DNA of 26,121 nt, taken from positions 1-26,121 of IMG/VR virus record IMGVR_UViG_3300009160_000154; one strand, given 5' to 3'. Of this stretch, positions 13,184-20,770 are shown in pieces. The position numbers and the translations under genes are program-made. The notes below the pieces were generated by a model. The model saw only the letters and a list, made by a program, of their open reading frames with translations. It was not told where the DNA came from and ran no database searches. This DNA is from a virus. Numbering within the stretch: the first letter of the stretch is position 1; the number at the start of each line of letters is the position of its first letter.

Positions 13184-13711
13184 ATGAGCAGAAATGAAGA
13201 GTTTGACTACGGTCGTGTGCCTGCTGTGCTATACCACGGTGCTTGGCATACAGATAGAGCCAGCATTGAGTCTAGAGGACTATTAGGTGGTCACGTTACT
13301 GACAATCCTGAGCTAGCAGCCGAATATGGTGGTGACATCTATGAAGTGAGAAAACATCCTAATATTATTGCTGGTAATGCAGAGTTAGATCATAATGATC
13401 CTGAGAACAGTCAACTACATGGAGAACCTGGAGGATGGGAACCAGCATCTGGAGTGTATTGGGCTAAAGGAGTGCCTCCTAGCCACCTGAAGCGTGTAGG
13501 TCACGTTATAGTTCATCATCTTAAAGATGTTGTTAAATTTCACAGTGGAGGGTGGACTCAACAAACAGATGAGATCCACTGGCATAAAAAAGAAGACTGT
13601 CCTCTAGACTATGACAATACACATGAAGACCCTAATCAACTTGGAATTGAAGGGTTCAAGAACGTTAGACCTCATCCTACAAAACCAGGCATGTTTGTGA
13701 GTGATAACTAA
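13184..13711 (+). CDS. ADP-ribosyltransferase-like protein, cassette gene 1
   Basis: 175 aa. Starts MSRNEEFDYG, the shared tag. AVLYHGAWHTDRASIESRGL (H18) matches the His strand of ADP-ribosyltransferase folds, followed by HVTDNPELAAEYGGDIYEV, the usual second strand with acidic and aromatic residues. A Glu of the EXE or HYE triad cannot be fixed by eye. The C-terminus (HLKRVGHVIVHHLKDVVKF) is beta-rich. The ATG at 13184 is preferred over 13175 because 13175 lies inside the -10 box. It overlaps the next gene as TAATG. Predicted cytoplasmic host modifier, unproven. Confidence 0.6.
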   Translation: MSRNEEFDYGRVPAVLYHGAWHTDRASIESRGLLGGHVTDNPELAAEYGGDIYEVRKHPNIIAGNAELDHNDPENSQLHGEPGGWEPASGVYWAKGVPPSHLKRVGHVIVHHLKDVVKFHSGGWTQQTDEIHWHKKEDCPLDYDNTHEDPNQLGIEGFKNVRPHPTKPGMFVSDN

Positions 13712-14127
13712 TGTCAGATTCTTGCGATCACAGTAAATACAGCACATCATACGATATGTGCTTTACACCAGGACACCCTACAGACTGTGTAGTGGATAAG
13801 TGTGACAACTGTGGTAAAGACCTTACCCATGACTTTGCATCGTTTGATATTCCACGATCTGAGTCAAACAGTAGCTTAGGGCAGCAATTTAGAGATATCG
13901 TGTACTTTGGCGGAGCTACAGACGCTTTGAAGGTTACTCCGTGTGAAAACTGTGGAACTGCTATTACTAAAGAGAATGCTGCCAAAAATGGCGGATTTTG
14001 TGATGAATGCGATAGCACGTTTAATAGCCCTATAGATGATGAGCATGAATCTGGCTATAGATGTCGTGTATGTAACAAGTGGTTTGAGACAGATGATGAG
14101 AATATGAATCACAGGTGTTTTGAGTAA
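13711..14127 (+). CDS. Multi-zinc-ribbon protein
   Basis: 138 aa with four cysteine knuckles: C31/C34 (CDNC), C78/C81 (CENC), C97/C100 (CDEC), C118/C121 (CRVC) plus H134/C136. The ends of the latter two sets can form two complete zinc ribbons. Both ends are coupled to neighbours by TAATG. The role is probably protein or nucleic-acid binding. Confidence 0.65.
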   Translation: MSDSCDHSKYSTSYDMCFTPGHPTDCVVDKCDNCGKDLTHDFASFDIPRSESNSSLGQQFRDIVYFGGATDALKVTPCENCGTAITKENAAKNGGFCDECDSTFNSPIDDEHESGYRCRVCNKWFETDDENMNHRCFE

Positions 14128-14570
14128 TGCCTAGAGATCCTGAAGAAAATCCTAAATACGAGATTAAAGACGTCGGTGGTGGTCCTGAAGGTATGATACC
14201 CATGACGGGTAGAGTAGCTCGTATGCACAACATCACCTACGTGCCTATGCCAGAGGATGAAAAGGAGCAAGAAGGACACTACCAGATTCCTGAAGAAAAT
14301 GACTCTCATCCATACCGTTTATACCACTATGAGCCGTTATATAGCACACAAGAACATTTTGGCACACGTGGTATTAGAAATTACGTAGATACACCACCAG
14401 GTTCAAATGAAAAACCCGTAATATTTCCTGATGATGAGGGTGATCTGTGGATACATGACGGTCATCATAGAATTATTGCTTCTAGATTGCGTGGAGAGCC
14501 TTATATCGATGTTATGAGGCATGAAAATTGGGAAGACAACAATGACCCAGACTGGGTACTAAAGGAGTAA
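14127..14570 (+). CDS. ParB/Srx-like domain protein
   Basis: 147 aa. The central motif WIHDGHHRIIASRLRGEPYIDV (DGHHR at 111-115) is the ParB-like/sulfiredoxin signature that binds or hydrolyses nucleotide or contacts DNA. LYSTQEHFGTRGIRNYV earlier matches the specificity part of such domains. The N-terminus (MPRDPEENPKYEIKDVGGG) is disordered. Starts with TAATG coupling. It may be a nuclease, a CTP-binding protein or a structural scaffold. Confidence 0.6.
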   Translation: MPRDPEENPKYEIKDVGGGPEGMIPMTGRVARMHNITYVPMPEDEKEQEGHYQIPEENDSHPYRLYHYEPLYSTQEHFGTRGIRNYVDTPPGSNEKPVIFPDDEGDLWIHDGHHRIIASRLRGEPYIDVMRHENWEDNNDPDWVLKE

Positions 14571-14572
14571 CA

Positions 14573-15307
14573 ATGGAACTAGGTAGACAATTTAAACAAC
14601 CACACGAGATGTCGCCAGAAGAGTTTGCTGCACATCCAGCTGCTGTATTTCACGGTACCTATTTGCCTGATAATGAAGTGTTTGATTTAGAAAAAAGATA
14701 TCCATCAGCAACTAGCGGACTGGGTCAAATTCAAGGTCTTGACGGTTGGGGGAAAGAAGATTTTTTAAACCCAGTTAAAAAAGTACATCTAGGTACTTTC
14801 CAAGCTGCTTTAGGTACTTTGGTTATGAGAAGTAAAGAACACGACCAAGAAGGTACTATTCATACATTTTGGCAAACACCTAAAGTATCTGGTAAAACTT
14901 CTGAAGAACGTCTTAATGAATATTTTGATGCTGATCCTGAGTATAGTGCAGAAGATCTAAATAATCCAGAGAATGTTGCTCATTATGTTCCAGGAAATCA
15001 TTACTATGAGAATCAAAATGAAGATATAGGCAACTTATCTTTTGCTACTGATGAACCGCACAAAACACTTGCTTCTCATTCCGATTATGTAAAAGCTGCT
15101 TTAGACAAAGGCGTACCTGAATCAGAAGTGCATCCAAGAACTTTGGCACAGTATAAAGCAGGTACTCTAGGAAAAATGCGAATAAAAGCAAACGTCGCAG
15201 ATCTAATGACTATAAACCAAAGTAGACTAGGTCCACTGAAAGAAGCTGGTCCTGAAATAAAATATTTATACTCTGACGAGCCAGCACCTAAAAGACCTGA
15301 AATTTAG
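14573..15307 (+). CDS. ADP-ribosyltransferase-like protein (FHGT)
   Basis: 244 aa. AAVFHGTYLPDNEVFDLEKR has the ART His strand (HGT at 28-30), and KKVHLGTFQAALGTL resembles the second ART element. C-terminal ALYKA-like region is helical. The start MELGRQFKQPHEMSPEEFA occurs 2 nt after the preceding stop. Catalytic residues beyond the His cannot be assigned by eye. Predicted host-modifying or toxin-like activity. Confidence 0.5.
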   Translation: MELGRQFKQPHEMSPEEFAAHPAAVFHGTYLPDNEVFDLEKRYPSATSGLGQIQGLDGWGKEDFLNPVKKVHLGTFQAALGTLVMRSKEHDQEGTIHTFWQTPKVSGKTSEERLNEYFDADPEYSAEDLNNPENVAHYVPGNHYYENQNEDIGNLSFATDEPHKTLASHSDYVKAALDKGVPESEVHPRTLAQYKAGTLGKMRIKANVADLMTINQSRLGPLKEAGPEIKYLYSDEPAPKRPEI

Positions 15308-15331
15308 ACATAAAACGCCAACGTAGGTAAG

Positions 15332-15361
15332 TATACTTGTACTTATACGTAAGGATACTAC
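15332..15361 (+). promoter_or_regulatory. Internal promoter and ribosome site before 15362
   Basis: The 54-nt gap contains TATACT at 15332-15337 and TTATAC near 15344, either usable as a -10, and AAGGAT at 15351-15356 before the ATG at 15362. No clear -35 is seen. Confidence 0.35.
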
Positions 15362-15796
15362 ATGCCAGAATTAAACCCAGATCAATTTAAAGATATTGCG
15401 GGTCGTCACATTCTAAGTCAACTAAATGACAACTTAGATGGTGTTTTTGACAAATATGAAAATGCATTCAATGATACTGCTGTAGGTAGATTTACAAACT
15501 CTACTCCAAGAACCGCAGAAACTTTTATGAATGTAGGGCAATCTTTATATAATGCACAAGATAGCCATGATCAAGGTGACCCATCAGGTACCTGGTATCA
15601 TTTAAATGAGTTAAATGACCATTTACAAAAGTTAGCTCACCATGTTGTTAATGAGGATTTTGAAGGACGTGTTCCTGCAGATAGACTACACAATTTACAC
15701 ACAGAGGTCTTATCTAGCCTTACACATGTAAAAAATGCAAAACATTCATACAGTGAGTTATACAAAGTTGTTGAACCGCCTAAAGAGGGCGAGTAA
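15362..15796 (+). CDS. Helical hypothetical protein
   Basis: 144 aa, MPELNPDQFKDIAGRHIL at the start. Rich in His, Asn, Leu and Asp with amphipathic helices (TWYHLNELNDHLQKLAHHVV; LHNLHTEVLSSLTHVKNAK). It may be a structural or inhibitor protein. Overlaps the next gene as TAATG. No family recognised; similar in character to the 17242-17763 product. Confidence 0.65.
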   Translation: MPELNPDQFKDIAGRHILSQLNDNLDGVFDKYENAFNDTAVGRFTNSTPRTAETFMNVGQSLYNAQDSHDQGDPSGTWYHLNELNDHLQKLAHHVVNEDFEGRVPADRLHNLHTEVLSSLTHVKNAKHSYSELYKVVEPPKEGE

Positions 15797-16158
15797 TGGG
15801 TAGAAGTAAAGCAAACTTTAACGCTGCTGTTCCTTTGCATGATTTAACACAAGGATTTGGTCCAGATGTGTACGATAATCTAGATAAGCACGTTGCAAGC
15901 TCTGTTCTTAAAGATATTATTATTAGATCTAGAAATAAGCCGTCTAAACTTTCAAGGCTGCATATACTCGTCCCAACTGGTAGCCGCGGGGTGAACCAAG
16001 GAGACGTAGGATTTTTAGATCGTGAAGATGCTGCACGAGAAGGAAGAGCTACTATGCCCGATGGATTTAGACTAACAACTAGGAACCTACCTGCTAGACA
16101 TTTGTTTACAACGGGTGATCTTAGCAAGTGGACTTGGAACCCAGGAAAGACTGAGTAA
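15796..16158 (+). CDS. Tagged hypothetical protein (MGRSKANF)
   Basis: 120 aa. Begins MGRSKANFNAAVPLH, close to the MGRNxxDF tag of neighbours. Beta-like core (KLSRLHILVPTGSRG) and C-terminus LFTTGDLSKWTWNPG, a segment that resembles the last strand of some ADP-ribosyltransferase-fold proteins, but this is weak. TAATG couples it on both sides. Confidence 0.55.
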   Translation: MGRSKANFNAAVPLHDLTQGFGPDVYDNLDKHVASSVLKDIIIRSRNKPSKLSRLHILVPTGSRGVNQGDVGFLDREDAAREGRATMPDGFRLTTRNLPARHLFTTGDLSKWTWNPGKTE

Positions 16159-16607
16159 TGACTGAACAAGGATCCCAATTTACATGCCCACAATGCGGTA
16201 AGCCACAATTTACTGCAGAGTTTGGTTTTGAACGCCACCACCACCCAACTAATGAAATCCAGGATCCTTGCGTGTTTTGTGGTGAAAGTACAGCTGCTGG
16301 TGGTATGAACCGCCTTGATCCTAATGACGAAGACCCTGTCAAAGGGTTAGTCAGCAGAATGCCAATAATTAACCCTAAGTTCATAAATAGAATACCGGCG
16401 GATAACTATGATGATGAAACAGGCGAATATAAAGACGGTTACGCGTGTGCAGATTGCATGGCACGCCCATGTAACGGCTGTGATAAAATGATCCCTTTAG
16501 ATGAAGACGTTAAAGATAATGATTTTTATGACTATCATGAAGAATGTTTAAAGCCACATTTACCGCATAACTGCGGACCTGAATGTGAATGTGGAATAAA
16601 TGAATGA
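16158..16607 (+). CDS. LIM-like multi-zinc-finger protein
   Basis: 149 aa. Cysteine pairs C10/C13, C38/C41, C97/C100, C105/C108, H127/C130 and C139/C143/C145; the CADCMARPCNGCDKMI...YHEEC part resembles a LIM-type double zinc module. The N-terminal half includes GFERHHHP. Both ends couple to neighbours (TAATG, ATGA). Likely a protein-interaction adaptor. Confidence 0.6.
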   Translation: MTEQGSQFTCPQCGKPQFTAEFGFERHHHPTNEIQDPCVFCGESTAAGGMNRLDPNDEDPVKGLVSRMPIINPKFINRIPADNYDDETGEYKDGYACADCMARPCNGCDKMIPLDEDVKDNDFYDYHEECLKPHLPHNCGPECECGINE

Positions 16608-17245
16608 CAGAATTCAGTCCGCAATTTGAAGAGTTCTTCAATTCCTCTAATTCACCCCTAAAAAGGGCTGTAGACAGGCGTGTGCGGGAGAACAACGTTC
16701 AATTACACCTTACAGTGCCTTTTTACTCTGAAGGGCTAGGAAAGAGCGTTCCGTCTAATTTTATTGTTGCTAGAAAGACATTACCTAATGGTGTAGTACA
16801 AAACGTCGGTTCTGTAGGATTTAGCAGTGAAGGCACTGTTCATGGTCTAGTAGTACACCCAGCATTAGGCTCAGCTGAAAAAGGCACAATAACTATGGCG
16901 ATGTTGAAAGCCGCACATACGTTGGCGTCTAAAACTAAGATTTTTGGTAAATTAGATCTAAAGCCACATAAGTTTACTTCTACCCAAGGGCTAGGTGTTG
17001 CCAACCGGATTGTGCCTGGAGCTGAAGAAACAAAGCCAGGTAGTAGAGTTGCTGGTGATTGGGATCAAAGTAGGCAGCTTGCATTCCTTAAAAAGTTTAC
17101 ACCAAGTGATTTTGTGTGTGCTGGATGTTTTTCTACTGGTGTAGACCACACAACTAAACAAAAATGCACTAACTGTAGAGGCAGTGGTATGGAGCCTTCT
17201 AATGCTAAACTTACGTTGAACAAATACTTAGGGATTGAACAATGA
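16604..17245 (+). CDS. GNAT-like acetyltransferase fused to zinc ribbon
   Basis: 213 aa. Residues 65-110 (QNVGSVGFSSEGTVHGLVVHPA then KGTITMAMLKAAHTLASK) resemble GNAT motifs, a beta strand followed by the acetyl-CoA helix, though the classical Q/RxxGxG/A is not exact. C-terminal C172/C175 and C188/C191 (CAGC, CTNCRGSG) form a zinc ribbon of the DnaJ-like type. Starts by ATGA overlap. It may be a host-modifying acyltransferase; confidence is limited. Confidence 0.45.
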   Translation: MTEFSPQFEEFFNSSNSPLKRAVDRRVRENNVQLHLTVPFYSEGLGKSVPSNFIVARKTLPNGVVQNVGSVGFSSEGTVHGLVVHPALGSAEKGTITMAMLKAAHTLASKTKIFGKLDLKPHKFTSTQGLGVANRIVPGAEETKPGSRVAGDWDQSRQLAFLKKFTPSDFVCAGCFSTGVDHTTKQKCTNCRGSGMEPSNAKLTLNKYLGIEQ

Positions 17246-17763
17246 GTAAACACCATATTGCAGCGTTGGCTTCTTTAGCAAACATGCGCTATATTGCAAG
17301 TGATATACACGCGCGTACGCCTATTGAACAAAATGGGATTACAATACTTGATCATTTAGATAATGCTAGAAACCACCTGCAAAACTCAATGTTAAGATCA
17401 ACTGCTAGTGATCCATTGCAATCTTTACTGTCTTTAAGAGGTGCTTACACAAAAGCACAAGACGCTATGAAGTTACTTCAAAGTGAATTAAACACACATG
17501 GTCAATCTGCACTAAATGGTGAAGGTAACCAGGATAACGTTCTTAAAAGTTTACAAGACACTGAGGCTTACGCTGGACACCAGCAAGCTTTTATGAGTCA
17601 TACAAAAGATATCATGACACATGAAACAGGTAAAATCCAAGGTATACGTGATATGCAAGACAACGCCAGAAGTGTAATCGAAGGCATTGCTGATGACCAA
17701 AATCTTTTATTACCAGGTAGCTGGGTTAACCGTGGTGATGGTAAAGCCCCTAATGGAGAGTAA
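17242..17763 (+). CDS. Helical hypothetical protein
   Basis: 173 aa starting MSKHHIAALASLANMRYIAS, with long helices and Gln/Asn/His-rich sequence (LDNARNHLQNSMLRSTA; AYTKAQDAMKLLQSELNTH). No family recognised. It overlaps the preceding gene by 4 nt (ATGA). Confidence 0.6.
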   Translation: MSKHHIAALASLANMRYIASDIHARTPIEQNGITILDHLDNARNHLQNSMLRSTASDPLQSLLSLRGAYTKAQDAMKLLQSELNTHGQSALNGEGNQDNVLKSLQDTEAYAGHQQAFMSHTKDIMTHETGKIQGIRDMQDNARSVIEGIADDQNLLLPGSWVNRGDGKAPNGE

Positions 17764-17765
17764 TA

Positions 17766-18356
17766 ATGACATTTAAACCTATTAAACTTTTTGCAGGTAG
17801 ACCTGATGTAAAACCTCATAATGAGGATGACTACGAAACTAGTAATAGCAATTTTATTTATTATCATAATTCTAAGCATAGGTTTGAACCTGGAGATATT
17901 ATAAATCCAACTACTTCTATAAACCAGGCACGTATCAACCAGGGAATGGATGATGATGAGGCTGAAGAGTATGCTGAAGATGATCCTGAGCATGAAACTA
18001 CTCCAAGGGCTTGGGCAGCAGGCGATCCTGATTATATGAAAACTTATCATAGATACACTTATGAAGTAGAGCCTATTACTGGGCATAGTAGGGTACATGC
18101 AGATCCAGTAGGATGGAAGAATGGAGAATTTGCGGCTTCAGAGGGATATCGAGTTAGGCAAATGATTTGGGATAAGAGCAAAGATTCTTGTCCTACTTGT
18201 GATGGAGAAGGTCGCACTAATTCAGATACACCACCTTATTATCCAAATTGTCAAGACTGTCATGGAACTGGAATGTCTACATCTAAAATTGTTGGATTAC
18301 AAAAAGCTGGTTATAAGTTAGATGAGATTAAAAAATACAATCCAAGAGGTCAATAA
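17766..18356 (+). CDS. Degenerate Arr-like protein with DnaJ-type zinc ribbon
   Basis: 196 aa. IYYHNSKHRFEPGDIINPTT (H34; HG replaced by HN) and YTYEVEPITG align with the Arr (rifamycin ADP-ribosyltransferase) core FYHGT...PGDII and VYEVEPIG, but the second VYxT strand is not found, so catalysis may be lost. C142/C145 (CPTCDGEG) and C162/C165 (CQDCHGTG) form a zinc module. The fusion of an Arr-like core to a zinc ribbon also occurs in the 20770 gene. Confidence 0.5.
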   Translation: MTFKPIKLFAGRPDVKPHNEDDYETSNSNFIYYHNSKHRFEPGDIINPTTSINQARINQGMDDDEAEEYAEDDPEHETTPRAWAAGDPDYMKTYHRYTYEVEPITGHSRVHADPVGWKNGEFAASEGYRVRQMIWDKSKDSCPTCDGEGRTNSDTPPYYPNCQDCHGTGMSTSKIVGLQKAGYKLDEIKKYNPRGQ

Positions 18357-18358
18357 CA

Positions 18359-18658
18359 ATGGGTAGAAGAAAAAAACCAGTACAAAGTGAAGCGGCAGAA
18401 TTAGAAGAGCTACACGAAGCTGCTAGTCAAGAACACAACAGAAGATGCACCGACATCTTTAATGAGTACCCTGAAGATGAGCACGATACTCTTCGTAATG
18501 ATTTAATGGATCAAGCTGCTCACGATATTAATGAAGAGTTTATTAAACAATACCCTGTATGGGCTAAAGTTTATGGACCTAAACCTCCTAAGTCAATACA
18601 GTTTAAAAAAGTACAAGGAAACATTGGCTTGGATATAGGAGCAAAAAAGTATGACTGA
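18359..18658 (+). CDS. Small hypothetical protein (MGRRKKPV)
   Basis: 99 aa beginning MGRRKKPVQSEAAELEELHE. Helical, with His/Asn-rich C-terminus and a basic YGPKPPKSIQFKKVQGN end. It shares the MGR start with cassette neighbours but lacks the DF of the tag. No family recognised. Confidence 0.55.
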   Translation: MGRRKKPVQSEAAELEELHEAASQEHNRRCTDIFNEYPEDEHDTLRNDLMDQAAHDINEEFIKQYPVWAKVYGPKPPKSIQFKKVQGNIGLDIGAKKYD

Positions 18659-18839
18659 TCCCGAAGAATTAGATTTTAGCGATATTAATGAAACTAATGC
18701 TCCTAGAACTCTTGGAGAATTACATGAGCTAACTGAGGGCAGACCTCTTAGCAAAGAGCAGTTTAACTCTATAATGGAACTTTCTGCTAAACGAACTGCT
18801 AATGAAGAAGACTCTAAAAATGAGGATAAAAATGAGTAA
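18651..18839 (+). CDS. Small acidic protein
   Basis: 62 aa, MTDPEELDFSDINETNAP. Strongly acidic with a Glu/Asp/Lys-rich tail. Overlaps the preceding gene by 8 nt and is followed by a basic protein whose start lies 8 nt within its end. Acidic-basic pairing could mean the two interact. Confidence 0.6.
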   Translation: MTDPEELDFSDINETNAPRTLGELHELTEGRPLSKEQFNSIMELSAKRTANEEDSKNEDKNE

Positions 18840-19137
18840 ATCACCTGCATGGCAAAGAGCTGAAGGCAAAAATCCTAAAGGCGGTCTTAATGCCAAGGGT
18901 AGAGCTTCTGCTAAAAAAGAGGGGCATAATCTCAAAGCACCCGTAAAAAAGGGCGACAATCCTCGTAGGGCGTCTTTCTTGGCAAGAATGGCTGGCAATC
19001 CCGGTCCAGAGCGTAAACCTAATGGTGAGCCTACTAGGCTGCTTTTGAGCCTAGAAGCATGGGGTGCCTCATCTAAAGCAGACGCTAGAAAAAAATCTGC
19101 TGCTATTCGTAAGCGTAACGAAGGAAAGAAAAAATAA
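18832..19137 (+). CDS. Basic phage protein, DUF6321-like
   Basis: 101 aa from the ATG at 18832 (MSKSPAWQRAEGKNPKGGLN). KGGLNAKGRASAKKEGHNLKAPV and GDNPRRASFLARMAGNPGPE with TRLLLSLEAWGASSKADARKK match small basic phage proteins I recall as DUF6321-like; not searched. High Lys/Arg content predicts nucleic-acid or virion binding. Overlaps the next start as TAATG. Confidence 0.65.
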   Translation: MSKSPAWQRAEGKNPKGGLNAKGRASAKKEGHNLKAPVKKGDNPRRASFLARMAGNPGPERKPNGEPTRLLLSLEAWGASSKADARKKSAAIRKRNEGKKK

Positions 19138-19295
19138 TGGCTACTAAAAAAGTTTGGGAAACTCCAGATCCTACTAAAAAAGATAAAAAACTATCTAAGT
19201 CTAAAAAAGCATCTGCTAAGGCACGTGCTAAGGCTGCAGGTCGTCCTTACCCTAATCTAGTAGACAACATGGCGGCTTCTAGAAAGAAGAAATAA
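19137..19295 (+). CDS. 52-aa basic protein
   Basis: The frame reads MATKKVWETPDPTKKDKKLS and ends NMAASRKKK, with AKAAGRPYPNLVDN in the middle. Very Lys/Ala-rich, probably DNA-binding or packaged. It shares style with the basic protein just upstream, and is coupled at both ends by TAATG. Confidence 0.65.
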   Translation: MATKKVWETPDPTKKDKKLSKSKKASAKARAKAAGRPYPNLVDNMAASRKKK

Positions 19296-19960
19296 TGGGT
19301 GCAAATCTAGATGATTTTCTAGCTCATGCTAAATCTATAGACTGGTACCATGCCGGTCAGCACAAGGGGCTAACGGAGCTTCTAAATGGTGGAATGGTAG
19401 AGCCTACCTTAAAAACTCCCGGATTACCAAGTACAGTAGACAACATTCCAAGATTGGGTGCTTTTGGTCCTGGGATTAACTTAGCTTCTAATCTTGATGA
19501 TGTAAAAGATTATTTTAAAGGTAGTGAGCCAGATAAGTGGGATTCTACTAAACAACCAGCTATTCTTACCGCTAAATTTGCTGGTAGAAATCCACTAGTA
19601 TACGCTTCTTACAAACATGGCGTTGAAACACCTAATTTTAGAGAACTTCTTCTAAGTGGGTTAGATGAACAGTCTGAAAAAATAAAACAAGCTGTTTTAA
19701 GAGGAGATTACGAAGATCACCATGGAGACTACCTTCTTGACAAGCTTAATAGTGTTTATCGAGGTGTTGAAAATGATAGCCCTGAAAAAATAGGTCAAGC
19801 TGCTCCTTATGCAGGATTTGACTCTTATATTACGGATAACCATCAATTAGTTAATGTTGGTAAAGAAAATAGTCTTCAGGCAGTAGTTAATAAGCCGTAT
19901 GCTCTTCGTTCTATGCGTGTTAAACATGGGACTCTTAGTGATATGTTTAAGAACGTATAA
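19295..19960 (+). CDS. ART-like candidate with MGxNxDDF tag
   Basis: 221 aa. The tag MGANLDDFLAHAK is followed by IDWYHAGQHKGLTELLNGGM (H19 in HAG, not HGT) and FGPGINLASNLDDVKDYF, a pattern seen in ADP-ribosyltransferase-fold proteins (G-x-G-I-x-L-A/F-T/S...Y). Late segment SYITDNHQLVNVG resembles the ART strand next to the Gln/Glu. Whether it is active is open. Coupled by TAATG. Confidence 0.45.
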   Translation: MGANLDDFLAHAKSIDWYHAGQHKGLTELLNGGMVEPTLKTPGLPSTVDNIPRLGAFGPGINLASNLDDVKDYFKGSEPDKWDSTKQPAILTAKFAGRNPLVYASYKHGVETPNFRELLLSGLDEQSEKIKQAVLRGDYEDHHGDYLLDKLNSVYRGVENDSPEKIGQAAPYAGFDSYITDNHQLVNVGKENSLQAVVNKPYALRSMRVKHGTLSDMFKNV

Positions 19961-20337
19961 TGGGTAGAAATAGAGCAGACTTTTATGGTGTAGCTGGTCA
20001 TGGTGATAAATTAGACTTTGACAAACACATTGATAATGGCTCTCTTCGTATTGCTATACCTCCTAAAGGCAGAGCTTATATTGAGCATAATGGCGATAGA
20101 ATACCTGTTCTTCCTCATCCAGATTTATTTTCATATGTTACTCCTGAAAATGACTCAGATCCTGATCCTGAAAAAAATACAAAGGATTGGAAAGAAGGAG
20201 AATGGCATCATTATGAAAGAGCTAGAGACTCATTTCCTAAAGAACAGATGCGAAAAGATTTTAAAGATAAACTAGGACAAATTAAACGTTCTTGCCCTGT
20301 TTGCTCTGCAATTATGAAAGACCAAGAAAATGGGTAG
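19960..20337 (+). CDS. Tagged hypothetical protein (MGRNRADF)
   Basis: 125 aa. MGRNRADFYGVAGHGDKLDF carries the shared tag; the middle is beta-like (RAYIEHNGDRIPVLPHP) and the C-terminus ends with RSCPVCSAIMKDQENG, a single CxxC. The last 8 nt overlap the next start. No family recognised, possibly a truncated relative of the ART-like proteins. Confidence 0.6.
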   Translation: MGRNRADFYGVAGHGDKLDFDKHIDNGSLRIAIPPKGRAYIEHNGDRIPVLPHPDLFSYVTPENDSDPDPEKNTKDWKEGEWHHYERARDSFPKEQMRKDFKDKLGQIKRSCPVCSAIMKDQENG

Positions 20338-20770
20338 AAATAATGCAGATTTTCAACGTGGTAAAAAAGTATTTTACCATGGTACCTTTCAAGAATTTGA
20401 GCCTGGCGACATAATTACCTCACCTGCAGCCAGAGGGCAAGATAACCCTAGGCAAGGTAACTTCTACTACAAGCCCGACCATGTCTACATCACTCCTAAT
20501 TATGATTTGGCATCTCCTTTTGCAGAACGTTTAGAAGACCCAAATTCCAAAACTCCAAAACGTGTTCGTGGGTTCGTGTATGAAGTAGAACCTATTGGAC
20601 CTAAACGTGATGATGAAGATGCTAGAAGTTATGGCGTTCCAAAAGGAACGTCTTATCGTGTAAAAGAAGCAAAAGTAATTCGCAAAGTGGTTCCAGGTGA
20701 ACCTATTATGAGAATGAAAAGAAACAATACAACTGATAAACCTGAGCCTTATCAAGGAAAAGCAGACTAA
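20330..20770 (+). CDS. Arr-like ADP-ribosyltransferase
   Basis: 146 aa with the tag MGRNNADFQRG. The Arr fold order is clear: FYHGT (H17), FEPGDII, HVYITPNYDLAS (Y53), GFVYEVEPIGP and D94/D95 in KRDDED, then SYRV.EA.VIRKV. In Arr the triad is His-Tyr-Asp, all present at the right relative places. Arr enzymes inactivate rifamycins by ADP-ribosylation. Here a phage protein target is more likely, as no rifamycin resistance role is suggested by context. It overlaps its neighbours and lies in tandem with a close paralogue. Confidence 0.7.
   Translation: MGRNNADFQRGKKVFYHGTFQEFEPGDIITSPAARGQDNPRQGNFYYKPDHVYITPNYDLASPFAERLEDPNSKTPKRVRGFVYEVEPIGPKRDDEDARSYGVPKGTSYRVKEAKVIRKVVPGEPIMRMKRNNTTDKPEPYQGKAD

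Noticed and set aside
18593-18998. Minus-strand frames opposite the small acidic and basic genes
   Set aside because: Leu/Ser/Phe-rich antisense shadows of a coupled plus-strand operon with no start signals.
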